Positions 1 through 7,994 of a DNA stretch of 64,000 nucleotides are shown here, one piece after another. Position numbers and translations under genes: made by a program. Numbering within the stretch: position 1 is the stretch's first letter; each line of letters starts with the position of its first letter. The stretch spans positions 3,111,001 through 3,175,000 of the forward strand of contig NZ_CP036250.1 in assembly GCF_004300825.1 (NCBI RefSeq), given 5' to 3'. This DNA comes from Egicoccus halophilus (GTDB lineage Bacteria; Actinomycetota; Nitriliruptoria; Nitriliruptorales; Nitriliruptoraceae). A model generated the notes under the pieces. The model searched no databases, was not told the origin of the DNA, and worked only from the letters and a program-made list of their open reading frames with translations.

Positions 1-868
1 CCTGCACCCGGTTGCGTTCGCGCTCGGACGCCTTGGTCTCGCGGATGCGGGCGTAGTCCTTCAGGTCGCGACGCAGCTTGGCGATGCGTCGCATGATGCG
101 GCGACGGTCGACCTCGAGCTGGGTCTCGCCCGGTCCACGACCACCGATGCCGGCACCACCGGCGGTGCGGCCACCGGCCTGCCGCGACAGTGCGGTCCCC
201 CACCCACGCAGGCGGGGCAGCAGGTAGTTGAGCTGGGCGAGCTCCACCTGCGCCTTGCCCTCGCGCGAGGTGGCGTGCTGGGCGAAGATGTCGAGGATGA
301 CGATGGTGCGGTCGAGCACCTTCTGCTTGACCCGCTCCTCCAGCGTGCGCTGCTGCGCCGGCGAGAGCTCGTCGTCGAACACGACGGCGTCGGCGCCGTG
401 GGCGGCCACCAGCTCGCGCAGCTCACCGACCTTGCCGCCACCGATGTAGGTCGCGGCCTGCGGGGTGTCCAGCCGCTGCACGACGCGCTCGACCACCTCG
501 GCACCGGCGGTGTCGAGCAGCGCCTCGAGCTCGTCCAGCGACGCCTCGACGTCCGCCGAGGTGCGTCCGGGCAGCTGCACGCCGACGATCACGGCCGCCT
601 CGACCCGCCGGATGATGTCGACGCCCTCGCGCGGGGCGCCCTCCTCGATGACGTCGCGGCGGCGGCGACGTTCCTCGGCACGCGAGAGCTGCTCGGCGCT
701 CAGGCCCGAGCCGTCGCCGAGCAGCAGGTCGTCGGCGGCGGGCTCGTCGTCGAGCGCGTAGCCGTCCACGACGTCGTCGAGGGGCGCGTCGTCGAGCGGT
801 GCGTCGTCGCCCGGGTCGGACGCGGACGGTCCGCGAGGTTCGGGGGAACGGGGGTCGTCGGAACTCAG
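1..868 (-). CDS. hflX: GTPase HflX (C-terminal part beyond window)
   Basis: Ribosome-associated GTPase that splits stalled or stressed ribosomes. About 289 residues are visible and the G domain itself lies outside the window. An acidic, low-complexity N-terminal extension (about 60 residues) precedes the HflX N-terminal domain, which ends in the family hallmark GIGGRGPGETQLE (positions 115-160 region) and a basic coiled helix rich in Arg and Glu. No ATG or GTG opens the frame near its 5' end. The best upstream limit is a CTG at 866-868 that overlaps the dapF stop codon, so the true start is unresolved and could be an internal GTG. Order dapF-hflX on one strand, nearly touching, is the usual actinobacterial arrangement and suggests co-transcription. 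Confidence 0.9.
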   Translation of the reverse strand, partial: MSSDDPRSPEPRGPSASDPGDDAPLDDAPLDDVVDGYALDDEPAADDLLLGDGSGLSAEQLSRAEERRRRRDVIEEGAPREGVDIIRRVEAAVIVGVQLPGRTSADVEASLDELEALLDTAGAEVVERVVQRLDTPQAATYIGGGKVGELRELVAAHGADAVVFDDELSPAQQRTLEERVKQKVLDRTIVILDIFAQHATSREGKAQVELAQLNYLLPRLRGWGTALSRQAGGRTAGGAGIGGRGPGETQLEVDRRRIMRRIAKLRRDLKDYARIRETKASERERNRVQ

Positions 869-1797
869 GGTGCGGTCTCCAGCAGGCCCGACCGCGCGTC
901 GCGCAGCCAGGCGTCGTCGAGCGTGCCGTGTCCGACCTCGACGGCCGGACCGGTCATGTACACGGAACCTCCAGCATGCCACCGGACCGTCAGTGTGCCT
1001 CCCGGCAGTCGGACGGCGACCTCGTCGTCCACACGTCCGGCGCGTCGCAGGGCGACCACGGTCGCACACGCGCCGGTACCGCACGCGGCGGTCTCCCCGA
1101 CGCCGCGCTCCCACACCCGCAGGCGAACGGAACCGCGGTCCACCACCTGCGCGAACTCGACGTTGGTCTTGGCCGGGAAGGCGGCGTGGGTCTCCAGCGT
1201 CGGGCCGAGGGTCGTGACCGGGGCGGTGCCGACGTCGTCGACCGTCAGGATCGCGTGCGGGTTGCCCATCGACACCACCGCGAGCTCGACCTGCCGGTCG
1301 CCGACCTGCACCGTGGGGCCGAACGCGTCGGCCACGGCGGGCCCGGTGCCGGCGGCCGTCGCGTCGAAGGGCACCTCGACCGGCTCGAGCGCGGGCGGGC
1401 CCATGTCGACCTCGACCTCGGCGACCGTGCCGTCGGCGTGACGGGCCACCACCCGCACCGGCCGCGGCCCCGAACGGGTGGCGACGACGACCGTGCCGTC
1501 CTCGCGGGGGGTGACCAGGCCGTGGTCGACGGCGTGCTTGGCGGTGACGCGCACGCCGTTGCCGCACATCTCCACCACGGAGCCGTCGGCGTTGCGGTAG
1601 TCCATGAACACGTCCGCACCGGCGTTGGCGCCCTCGAGACGGGCGACCCCGCCCACCCGGATGACGCCGTCCGCGCCGATCCCGAACCGCCGGTCGCACA
1701 GGGCCCGCACGAGCGCTGCGGACACGTCGAGGTGGTCGTCCGGATCGCGCAGGACGACGAAGTCGTTGCCGGTGCCATGGGCCTTGGTGAACTCCAT
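865..1797 (-). CDS. dapF: Diaminopimelate epimerase
   Basis: Converts LL- to meso-diaminopimelate, the last step before lysine and the peptidoglycan cross-linking residue. The 310-residue length is slightly above the usual 275. Both catalytic cysteines of the PLP-independent two-base mechanism are present: Cys78 in MCGNG and Cys239 in ETAACGTGAC. The N-terminal GTGNDF motif (residues 8-13) fixes the start at ATG 1797. There is no Shine-Dalgarno ahead of this ATG, but a good -10 lies only 7 bases upstream, so the mRNA is probably leaderless. The last bases overlap the putative beginning of hflX. dapA and dapB, two further steps of the same pathway, are also in this window at 26.6-27.5 and 39.6-40.3 kb. 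Confidence 0.96.
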   Translation of the reverse strand: MEFTKAHGTGNDFVVLRDPDDHLDVSAALVRALCDRRFGIGADGVIRVGGVARLEGANAGADVFMDYRNADGSVVEMCGNGVRVTAKHAVDHGLVTPREDGTVVVATRSGPRPVRVVARHADGTVAEVEVDMGPPALEPVEVPFDATAAGTGPAVADAFGPTVQVGDRQVELAVVSMGNPHAILTVDDVGTAPVTTLGPTLETHAAFPAKTNVEFAQVVDRGSVRLRVWERGVGETAACGTGACATVVALRRAGRVDDEVAVRLPGGTLTVRWHAGGSVYMTGPAVEVGHGTLDDAWLRDARSGLLETAP

Positions 1798-1804
1798 CGG
1801 CGAC

Positions 1805-1833
1805 AGCGTACGCGCACGTTCTGGGGTTGACAC
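1805..1833 (-). promoter_or_regulatory. Probable leaderless promoter of dapF
   Basis: On the minus strand GTGTCA (1833-1828) is followed by exactly 17 bases and TACGCT (1810-1805), then 7 bases to the dapF ATG. That places the start of transcription at or next to the start codon. On the plus strand the same region contains a perfect TTGACA (1827-1832), but no convincing -10 follows it for the acylase gene. Confidence 0.5.
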
Positions 1834-1941
1834 CGGTAACCCGGCCGGCGCGGCTGCTTGACTGCGCCGCCGTCGGCCTGGCGGGGCCACCGCCGCACCA
1901 GGCGACCGGGACCGGCTGCCCGCCCGGTGGCAGGAGTGCGC

Positions 1942-4572
1942 GTGGGACGGGTCGGGACGTGGTTCGCGCGTGGGCTGACCGCGCTGGTCGTGCTGGCGCT
2001 GCTGGTGGCGCTGGGCGTGGCCGCGACCACCACGGTGCTGGTGCGACGCTCGCTGCCGACGCTCGACGGCGAGCTCGCCGTGCCCGGCCTGGACGCCCGC
2101 GTGAGCGTCCAGCGCGACGCCGCCGGGATCCCCACCATCGTGGCGCGCACCAGCGACGACCTGTTCCGGGCGCAGGGCTACGTCCACGCCCAGGACCGGT
2201 TCTGGGAGATGGACGTGCGCCGGCACATCACCGCCGGCCGCGTCAGCGAGCTGTTCGGCGACACACAGCTCGACACCGACCGGTTCGTGCGCACGCTCGG
2301 GTGGCGACGCGTGGCCGAACAAGAGCTGGCGATCCTCGCCCCGGACACGCGACGGATGCTCGAGGCCTACGCCGAGGGCGTCAACGCCTGGATCGGGGAC
2401 CAGCGCGGCAGCCGGCTCTCGCTCGAGCACGCCCTGCTCCCGGTCGCCGGCGCCCGCGGGTACGAGGCCGAGCCGTGGACGCCGGTGGACTCGCTCGCCT
2501 GGCTCAAGGCCATGGCGTGGGACCTGCGCTCCAACCTCGAGGACGAGCTGCTGCGTGGGCGGCTGCAGACGGTCGACCTCGGTGACGGGCGCGACTGGCA
2601 GGAGCTGTTCCCCACCTACCCCTACGACCGCCACGAGACCATCCTGAGCGCCGACGACCTCGCGTCGGCCGCCGACTACGACCCCGCCGACGGCACCCGC
2701 GACGCGTCCGACGACGCAACGGCCGGCGAGGCCGCGGACGACGGCGAGGGCGAGGTGGCCGCCGCGCTCGACGCGGCGCTCGCGCAGGCGCAGCAGGCGC
2801 TGGCGGGCGCCCCGCAGCTGCTCGGGGACGGCGCCGAGGACGGCATCGGCTCGAACTCGTGGGTGATCGCGCCGGAGCGTTCGGCCACCGGCGGCGCCCT
2901 GCTCGCCAACGACCCGCACCTCGGTCCGGCGCAGCCCTCGCTGTGGTACCAGGTCGGCCTGCGCTGCGCGGAGGTGACCGAGGACTGCCCGTGGCACGTC
3001 GCCGGGTTCTCGTTCTCCGGCGTGCCCGGGATCATCATCGGCCAGAACGCCGACGTCGCGTGGGGGTTCACCAACCTCGGTCCCGACGTCGCCGACCTGT
3101 ACGTCGAGCAGCTCGACGGCGACCGCTACCGCACCGAGGACGGCTGGCAGGACCTCGAGGTGACCACCGAGGCGATCGCGATCGCCGGGGGCGGCAGCGA
3201 GGAGCTGACGATCCGCGCGACCCGCAACGGGCCGCTGTTCTCCGAGGTCTCCGCCGCCGGCCGCGACATCGCGCAGGGCCCGCAGGGGGCCGCGGGTGAT
3301 CAGGCCGCGGTCCACGCGTCCGGTGAGGTCGCGTTCGCCGTCGCCCTGCGCTGGACCGCGCTCGAGCCGGCCAACACCATGGACGGGGTGCCCGCCTTCA
3401 TGCGCGCGACCGACTTCGAGAGCTTCCGCGCCGCCGCGGCGGACTTCCTGGTCCCCAGCCAGAACCTCGTCTACGCCGACGTCGAGGGCCACATCGGCTA
3501 CCAGGCGCCCGGACGCATCCCGGTGCGTTCCACCGGCGACGGCACCGTGCCGGTGCCCGGGTGGACCGGTGAGCACACCTGGGAGCGCTACCTGGACTTC
3601 GAGGAGCTGCCGTTCGCCTTCGACCCGCCCGACGGTCAGCTCGTCACCGCCAACCAGGCGGTCCTGCCGCCCGACGAGGAACCGTTCCTGACCGTCGACC
3701 CCGACGCCGGCTACCGGGCCCGCCGGATCCACGAACTGCTCGGCGAGCGCGACCGGTTGACCCTCGACGACCTGCTCGAGATCCAGCTCGACAACCACAA
3801 CGGCAACGCCGAACAGCTGGTCCCCTTCCTGCTCGCCGTCGACGACGTCGACGACGAGGCGGCGACCGCCCAGCGGGTGCTGCGCGACTGGGACCTGCAG
3901 GACGACGCCGACGCTGCCGGCGCGGCGGTCTTCAACGCGACCTGGGCACACCTGCTGCGCCGCACCTTCACCGACGAGCTGCCCGACTGGGCCGCACCCT
4001 CGGGCGGGTCGCGCTGGTGGGAGGTCGTGCGCGCACTGGTCGACGAGCCCGACTCGCCCTGGTGGGACGACCGCGGCACGGAACAGGTCGAGACCCGCGA
4101 CGACGTGCTGGCCGCATCCCTGGGGGACGCCACCACGGAGCTCGTCGAACGCTTCGGCGACGACCCCGCCGACTGGCGCTGGGGGGCGATGCACACGCTG
4201 CTGCTGCGCCACGGCACGTTCGGGGACTCGGGCATCGCCCCGGTCGAGGCGCTGTTCAACCGGGGGCCGCTGGAGGTCGCCGGCGGCACCTCGGTCGTCA
4301 ACGCCAACGGCTGGGACGCCAGCCAGGGCTACGAGGTGACCTGGGTGCCCTCGATGCGCTACCTGGTCGACACGAACGACCTCGACGCGGGTCGCTGGAT
4401 CCACCTCACGGGCCAGTCGGGCCGGCCGTTCTCGACGCACTACACCGATCAGGCCGAGCTCTGGCGCGACGGCGGAATGCTCCGGCTGCCGTTCTCCTCC
4501 GACGCCGTCGACGCCGCCGCCGAGCACACCCTGACGCTCACGCCGGGGGACGCGACCCCGCCGGCGGGCTGA
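1942..4572 (+). CDS. Membrane-anchored penicillin acylase family (Ntn) hydrolase
   Basis: Amide hydrolase of the penicillin G acylase / AHL acylase / cephalosporin acylase family, which is made as a precursor and self-cleaves. The nucleophile is the serine of GSNSW (Ser304 with this start). Cleavage before it would give a beta chain of about 573 residues, a typical size. The alpha region carries the family's RAQGYVHAQDRFWEMD block; the beta region has NDPHL, a GFTNLGPD block and an HNGNA segment. A hydrophobic stretch right after the start (about residues 9-30) has no obvious cleavage site, so the protein is likely anchored outside the membrane. GTG 1942 was chosen because AGGAG ends 5 bases before it; TTG 1858 or GTG 1927/1936 are alternatives. 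The spacer before Ser304 is unusually acidic and Ala-rich. The substrate cannot be read from sequence. Confidence 0.88.
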   Translation: MGRVGTWFARGLTALVVLALLVALGVAATTTVLVRRSLPTLDGELAVPGLDARVSVQRDAAGIPTIVARTSDDLFRAQGYVHAQDRFWEMDVRRHITAGRVSELFGDTQLDTDRFVRTLGWRRVAEQELAILAPDTRRMLEAYAEGVNAWIGDQRGSRLSLEHALLPVAGARGYEAEPWTPVDSLAWLKAMAWDLRSNLEDELLRGRLQTVDLGDGRDWQELFPTYPYDRHETILSADDLASAADYDPADGTRDASDDATAGEAADDGEGEVAAALDAALAQAQQALAGAPQLLGDGAEDGIGSNSWVIAPERSATGGALLANDPHLGPAQPSLWYQVGLRCAEVTEDCPWHVAGFSFSGVPGIIIGQNADVAWGFTNLGPDVADLYVEQLDGDRYRTEDGWQDLEVTTEAIAIAGGGSEELTIRATRNGPLFSEVSAAGRDIAQGPQGAAGDQAAVHASGEVAFAVALRWTALEPANTMDGVPAFMRATDFESFRAAAADFLVPSQNLVYADVEGHIGYQAPGRIPVRSTGDGTVPVPGWTGEHTWERYLDFEELPFAFDPPDGQLVTANQAVLPPDEEPFLTVDPDAGYRARRIHELLGERDRLTLDDLLEIQLDNHNGNAEQLVPFLLAVDDVDDEAATAQRVLRDWDLQDDADAAGAAVFNATWAHLLRRTFTDELPDWAAPSGGSRWWEVVRALVDEPDSPWWDDRGTEQVETRDDVLAASLGDATTELVERFGDDPADWRWGAMHTLLLRHGTFGDSGIAPVEALFNRGPLEVAGGTSVVNANGWDASQGYEVTWVPSMRYLVDTNDLDAGRWIHLTGQSGRPFSTHYTDQAELWRDGGMLRLPFSSDAVDAAAEHTLTLTPGDATPPAG

Positions 4573-4837
4573 CGAGCAGCCCGTGGCCGGCTTCGAGCCG
4601 GCGACACGCGACCCCGCCGGCACGTTCGGTGCGACGCACGTGCGTCGGAAGCCGGCCGTGTGCAGATGAGTCCGCACGGATCGACGGTCGCGACGGCCCT
4701 GCGCGCGATCCGTGCGTCCGGACGTCGGCCGGTGCGGATCAGGACGCACGGACGGCTCCGATCAGGCCCTGCGCGGTTGCGCGGCGGCACCCGGGCGACG
4801 ACCGTCCTCGCGCGTACGCCGCGAAACCGCCACCGAC
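4573..4837. repeat. Convergent intergenic gap with palindromes
   Basis: Gap between the acylase and miaA, which converge. It holds a short hairpin just after the acylase stop (GCCGGC 4586-4591, loop TTCGA, GCCGGC 4597-4602), a perfect 16-bp palindrome centred on CACGTG (4632-4647), and an 11-bp inverted repeat (4673-4683 with 4706-4716). None has a T tract. The first is a plausible weak terminator and the others have no assigned role. No gene is seen here. Confidence 0.5.
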
Positions 4838-5767
4838 TCACGCGGCGGCGAAGTCGGCGAGGAGCGCCTCGGGGTCGATCGGGGTGCAACGGGGGTCGGC
4901 GCGGAACCAGCTGCGTTGGCGCTTGGCGTAGGTCCAGGTGCGCTTCGCGATGGCGTCGGCCAGCCCGTCGAACGGGGCGGCGCCGTCGAGCACCGCGGCC
5001 GCCTCGGCGTACCCGATGGCCTTCGCGGCGGTCGCCGACAGCCCGCCAGGCGCCGCTCGCAGCGAGGCGACCTCGTCGAGCAGCCCGTCGGCGACCATCG
5101 CGTCGGCCCGGGTGCGGATGCGCTCGCGCAGCACCTCGGTGTCCGGTTCGAGGTAGCCGACCGCCAATCCCGGGTGAATCGAGCGGTGGTCGTGCCAGGC
5201 GTCGGCGAAGGCCGAGAAGCGCTCCCCGGTCAGCTCGAGCACCTCCAGGGCGCGCACGGTGCGGCGCAGGTTGGCCGGGTCGATGCGCTCGGCCGCGGCC
5301 GGGTCGCACGCGGCGAGGTGCGCGTGCGCCTCGACGGGCCGGTCCGCCCAGGTCCGTTCCAGCGCCGCCCGCAGGCGCGGGTCGGTCGGCGGGAAGCGCA
5401 GGTCGTCGACGACGGCGCGGAAGTACAGCCCCGACCCGCCCACGAGCAACGGCGTCACGCCACGCGCCAGCACGTCGTCGACCGCGGCCCGCACCGTGCG
5501 CTGGAACCAGGCGACGGTGACCTCCTGCGAGGGCTCGCACAGGTCGAGGCCGTGGTGGGGCACCTCGGCGCGTTCGGCGGCGGTCGGTTTGGCCGTGCCG
5601 ACGTCCATGCCGCGGTAGACCGTGAACGCGTCGATCGCGACCAGCTCGGTCGGCCGGCCGGCGGCGATCCGACGGCGGGCGAGGTCGAGCGCGAGCGACG
5701 ACTTGCCGCTCGCGGTCGGTCCGACCACCGCGAGCACGGGCCGCGGACCGGGGCTCGCGCTGGTCAC
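4838..5767 (-). CDS. miaA: tRNA dimethylallyltransferase
   Basis: Transfers the dimethylallyl group of DMAPP to N6 of A37 in tRNAs reading UNN codons; MiaB, encoded two genes upstream, then methylthiolates the product. The 309 residues match the family. The P-loop GPTASGKS is at residues 16-23, followed by IDAFTVYRGMDVGTAKP, the DxxxxYRxMDIGTAKP block characteristic of MiaA, and GGSGLYFRAV. The start is GTG 5767, whose codon overlaps the TGA of the upstream gene (GTGA), indicating translational coupling within a miaB - unknown gene - miaA operon. DMAPP comes from the MEP pathway whose ispG and dxr lie at the far end of the window. Confidence 0.96.
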   Translation of the reverse strand: MTSASPGPRPVLAVVGPTASGKSSLALDLARRRIAAGRPTELVAIDAFTVYRGMDVGTAKPTAAERAEVPHHGLDLCEPSQEVTVAWFQRTVRAAVDDVLARGVTPLLVGGSGLYFRAVVDDLRFPPTDPRLRAALERTWADRPVEAHAHLAACDPAAAERIDPANLRRTVRALEVLELTGERFSAFADAWHDHRSIHPGLAVGYLEPDTEVLRERIRTRADAMVADGLLDEVASLRAAPGGLSATAAKAIGYAEAAAVLDGAAPFDGLADAIAKRTWTYAKRQRSWFRADPRCTPIDPEALLADFAAA

Positions 5768-6495
5768 GACGGCAGGGTGTCGACGGCGACGAGGCGCCCC
5801 TGCCCGCCGACGGTCAGGTGCTCGGGTCGCAGCGGCCCGCGCCGGCCACCCGCGGTGAGCAGGACCGCGAGCGGCGCCCACCCGTCGGCGCCGAGCCGGT
5901 TCGCGGTCACCGGGCCGAGCGTGGCGAGACGCTCCGGTTCGTCGTCGCGCAGGGCCACGACCGCGTCGCGGTCCCAGTCGGCCGCCCGCCGGCCGTCGCC
6001 GTCGGCGTCGGCGAGGGCGAGGTCACCGGCCGCGACCACCGCGATGCGACGCTCGGTGGCGCGGGCGGCGCCGGCGATGCCGGCCGCGATCGACTCGAGC
6101 GCCTGCCAGCCGGCAGCCCGTGGCACGGTGACCGGCAGCATGCAGGCCGAGGGCTGCATGGTCGCGGCGAGCAGTGCCAGCACCGCGAGCGGTCCCTCGA
6201 GCCAGTCGCCACGTACGCGGGGCGTGCGCCCGCGGGTGGCCAGGGCGGCGAGCAGTTCCTCGTCGTGGTGCAGTTCGACGCGCAGCCCCGGCTGGCCACT
6301 GGCGTGCAGTGTCGCCCCGGAGGCGTCGTGGACCAGGCCCTCCTCCCCCGCGGCGAGCAGCACGAACGAGTCCACCGGGGGCAGCTGCGTCAGGGTCCGG
6401 TCGACGGCCTGCCGCAACTGGCGGGCCGCCGGATCCGTCCCGGGCGTGAACAGTTCGACGGCCGTGGGCAGGGCCGCGCGGCCGACGACGGTCAC
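5764..6495 (-). CDS. Conserved protein between miaB and miaA, class III extradiol dioxygenase (LigB)-like
   Basis: 243 residues from GTG 6495, overlapping miaB and miaA by 4 bases on either side. In many actinobacteria this slot holds a protein annotated as class III extradiol ring-cleavage dioxygenase subunit B-like, and length, position and the N-terminal pattern (short hydrophobic strand, then a Pro-rich segment and an AxxLRQAVDRTL helix) agree. I see no clear set of iron-binding His/Glu residues, so enzymatic ring cleavage is doubtful. Fixed placement between two tRNA-A37 modification genes suggests a linked, but unknown, role. Family assignment rests mainly on synteny. Confidence 0.8.
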   Translation of the reverse strand: MTVVGRAALPTAVELFTPGTDPAARQLRQAVDRTLTQLPPVDSFVLLAAGEEGLVHDASGATLHASGQPGLRVELHHDEELLAALATRGRTPRVRGDWLEGPLAVLALLAATMQPSACMLPVTVPRAAGWQALESIAAGIAGAARATERRIAVVAAGDLALADADGDGRRAADWDRDAVVALRDDEPERLATLGPVTANRLGADGWAPLAVLLTAGGRRGPLRPEHLTVGGQGRLVAVDTLPS

Positions 6496-7988
6496 GGACC
6501 GGCCGGTGGCGCGCTCAGCACGGGCAGCCGCAACCCGCGTGCCCCGGGCGTCGGCGCCGCGTCCGTCGGCACACCGTGCCCCTCGCCGCGGGCCATCGCC
6601 GCGCCGGCGGCGCGACCGGCGGCGGTCCGACGTCGGATCGCGGCCGGTCCACCGATGGCGTAGTTCGCACTCGCCTCGAGGATCTCGACCTCGACGAGGT
6701 CGCCGGGGGCGAACGCCGGCTCGCCACCGGACGTCGACGGCGCCGGGAAGTGCACCAGGTGGTTGCCGCGGGTGCGCCCCGACCAGCGCGACGGGTCGGT
6801 CTTGGACGGCGACTCGACCAGCAGTTCCTGGCGGGTGGTGAGCAGCCGCTGGTGGGCGGTCAGCGACTGGGCCCGGGTGAGCTGCTCGAGCCGGCCGTAG
6901 CGCTCACGCACCACCTCGGCCGGGACGTACTCGTCGACCAGCGCGGCCGCCGGCGTGCCGGGACGCGGCGAGTACTGGAAGGTGAACGCCTGGTCGAAGC
7001 CGACCTGCGCGACCACGTCGAGGGTGGCCTGGAAGTCCTCGTCGGTCTCCCCCGGGAAGCCGACGATGATGTCGGTCGTCAGCGCCGCGTCGGGCATCAG
7101 CTCCCGGGTGCGCTCGACCAGCGCGAGGTAGCGCCGGGCCCGGTAGGAGCGGCGCATCAGGCGCAGCAGCCGGTCCGAGCCCGACTGCAACGGCAGGTGC
7201 AGGTGCGGGCAGACGTTGGGCGTCTGCGCCATGGCCTCGAGGACCTCGTCGGTGAAGTCCCGCGGATGGGGCGAGGTGAAGCGCAGCCGCTCGAGCCCGT
7301 CGACGGTCCCGAGCTCACGCAGCAGGTCGGCGAACTGGGACCGTCCGGCGAGGTCGCGGCCGTAGGAGTTGACGTTCTGGCCGAGCAGCGTCACCTCGAC
7401 GACGTCGTCGGCGACCAGGGCGCGGACCTCCTCGACGATGTCGCCCAGGCGTCGCGAACGCTCCGGCCCGCGCAGGCTGGGCACGATGCAGAACGTGCAG
7501 CTGTTGTTGCAGCCGACCGCGATCGACACCCACGCGTGATGACGCACGCTGCGCTTGGCCGGCAGCGCCGAGGGGAAGGTCTCCAGCTGCTCGACGAGCT
7601 CGACGACGGGGATCGCGGCGGAGTCCGCCTGCGCGAGCAGCTGCGGCAGGTCGGGCAGGTTGTGAGTGCCGTAGACGACGTCGACCCACGGCGCCTTGCG
7701 GGCCACCGTGTCACCATCCTTCTGCGCGAGGCAGCCCCCGACGACGATGGTCAGATCGGCACCCTCGCTGCGGCGCTGGTCCTTGAGGCCCTTGAGGTGG
7801 CCCAAGGTGCCGTAGAGCCGGTTGTCGGCGTTCTCGCGCACCGCGCAGGTGTTGACCAGAACGAGGTCGGCGGCGGTCTCGTCCGGCGCGCGTCGGTACC
7901 CGAGCGTCTCGAGCATGCCGGCGGCACGACCGGAGTCGTGCTCGTTCATCTGGCATCCGAACGTGCGGATGAAATAGCTCTTGGCCAC
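6492..7988 (-). CDS. miaB: tRNA-2-methylthio-N6-dimethylallyladenosine synthase
   Basis: Radical-SAM methylthiotransferase acting on i6A37 made by MiaA. The N-terminal UPF0004 domain carries the three auxiliary-cluster cysteines (FGCQMN, NTCAVRE, GGCLAQK), and the radical-SAM cluster motif is CNNSCTFC near residue 160. GFPGETDEDF follows, then a C-terminal TRAM domain (about residues 385-460). A short Pro/Ala-rich tail, about 40 residues beyond TRAM, is not part of the family core. Start is GTG 7988 giving MAKSYFIRTFGCQMNEHDS, the standard MiaB opening. 498 residues. Confidence 0.96.
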   Translation of the reverse strand: MAKSYFIRTFGCQMNEHDSGRAAGMLETLGYRRAPDETAADLVLVNTCAVRENADNRLYGTLGHLKGLKDQRRSEGADLTIVVGGCLAQKDGDTVARKAPWVDVVYGTHNLPDLPQLLAQADSAAIPVVELVEQLETFPSALPAKRSVRHHAWVSIAVGCNNSCTFCIVPSLRGPERSRRLGDIVEEVRALVADDVVEVTLLGQNVNSYGRDLAGRSQFADLLRELGTVDGLERLRFTSPHPRDFTDEVLEAMAQTPNVCPHLHLPLQSGSDRLLRLMRRSYRARRYLALVERTRELMPDAALTTDIIVGFPGETDEDFQATLDVVAQVGFDQAFTFQYSPRPGTPAAALVDEYVPAEVVRERYGRLEQLTRAQSLTAHQRLLTTRQELLVESPSKTDPSRWSGRTRGNHLVHFPAPSTSGGEPAFAPGDLVEVEILEASANYAIGGPAAIRRRTAAGRAAGAAMARGEGHGVPTDAAPTPGARGLRLPVLSAPPAGP

Positions 7989-7994
7989 GCCTGC

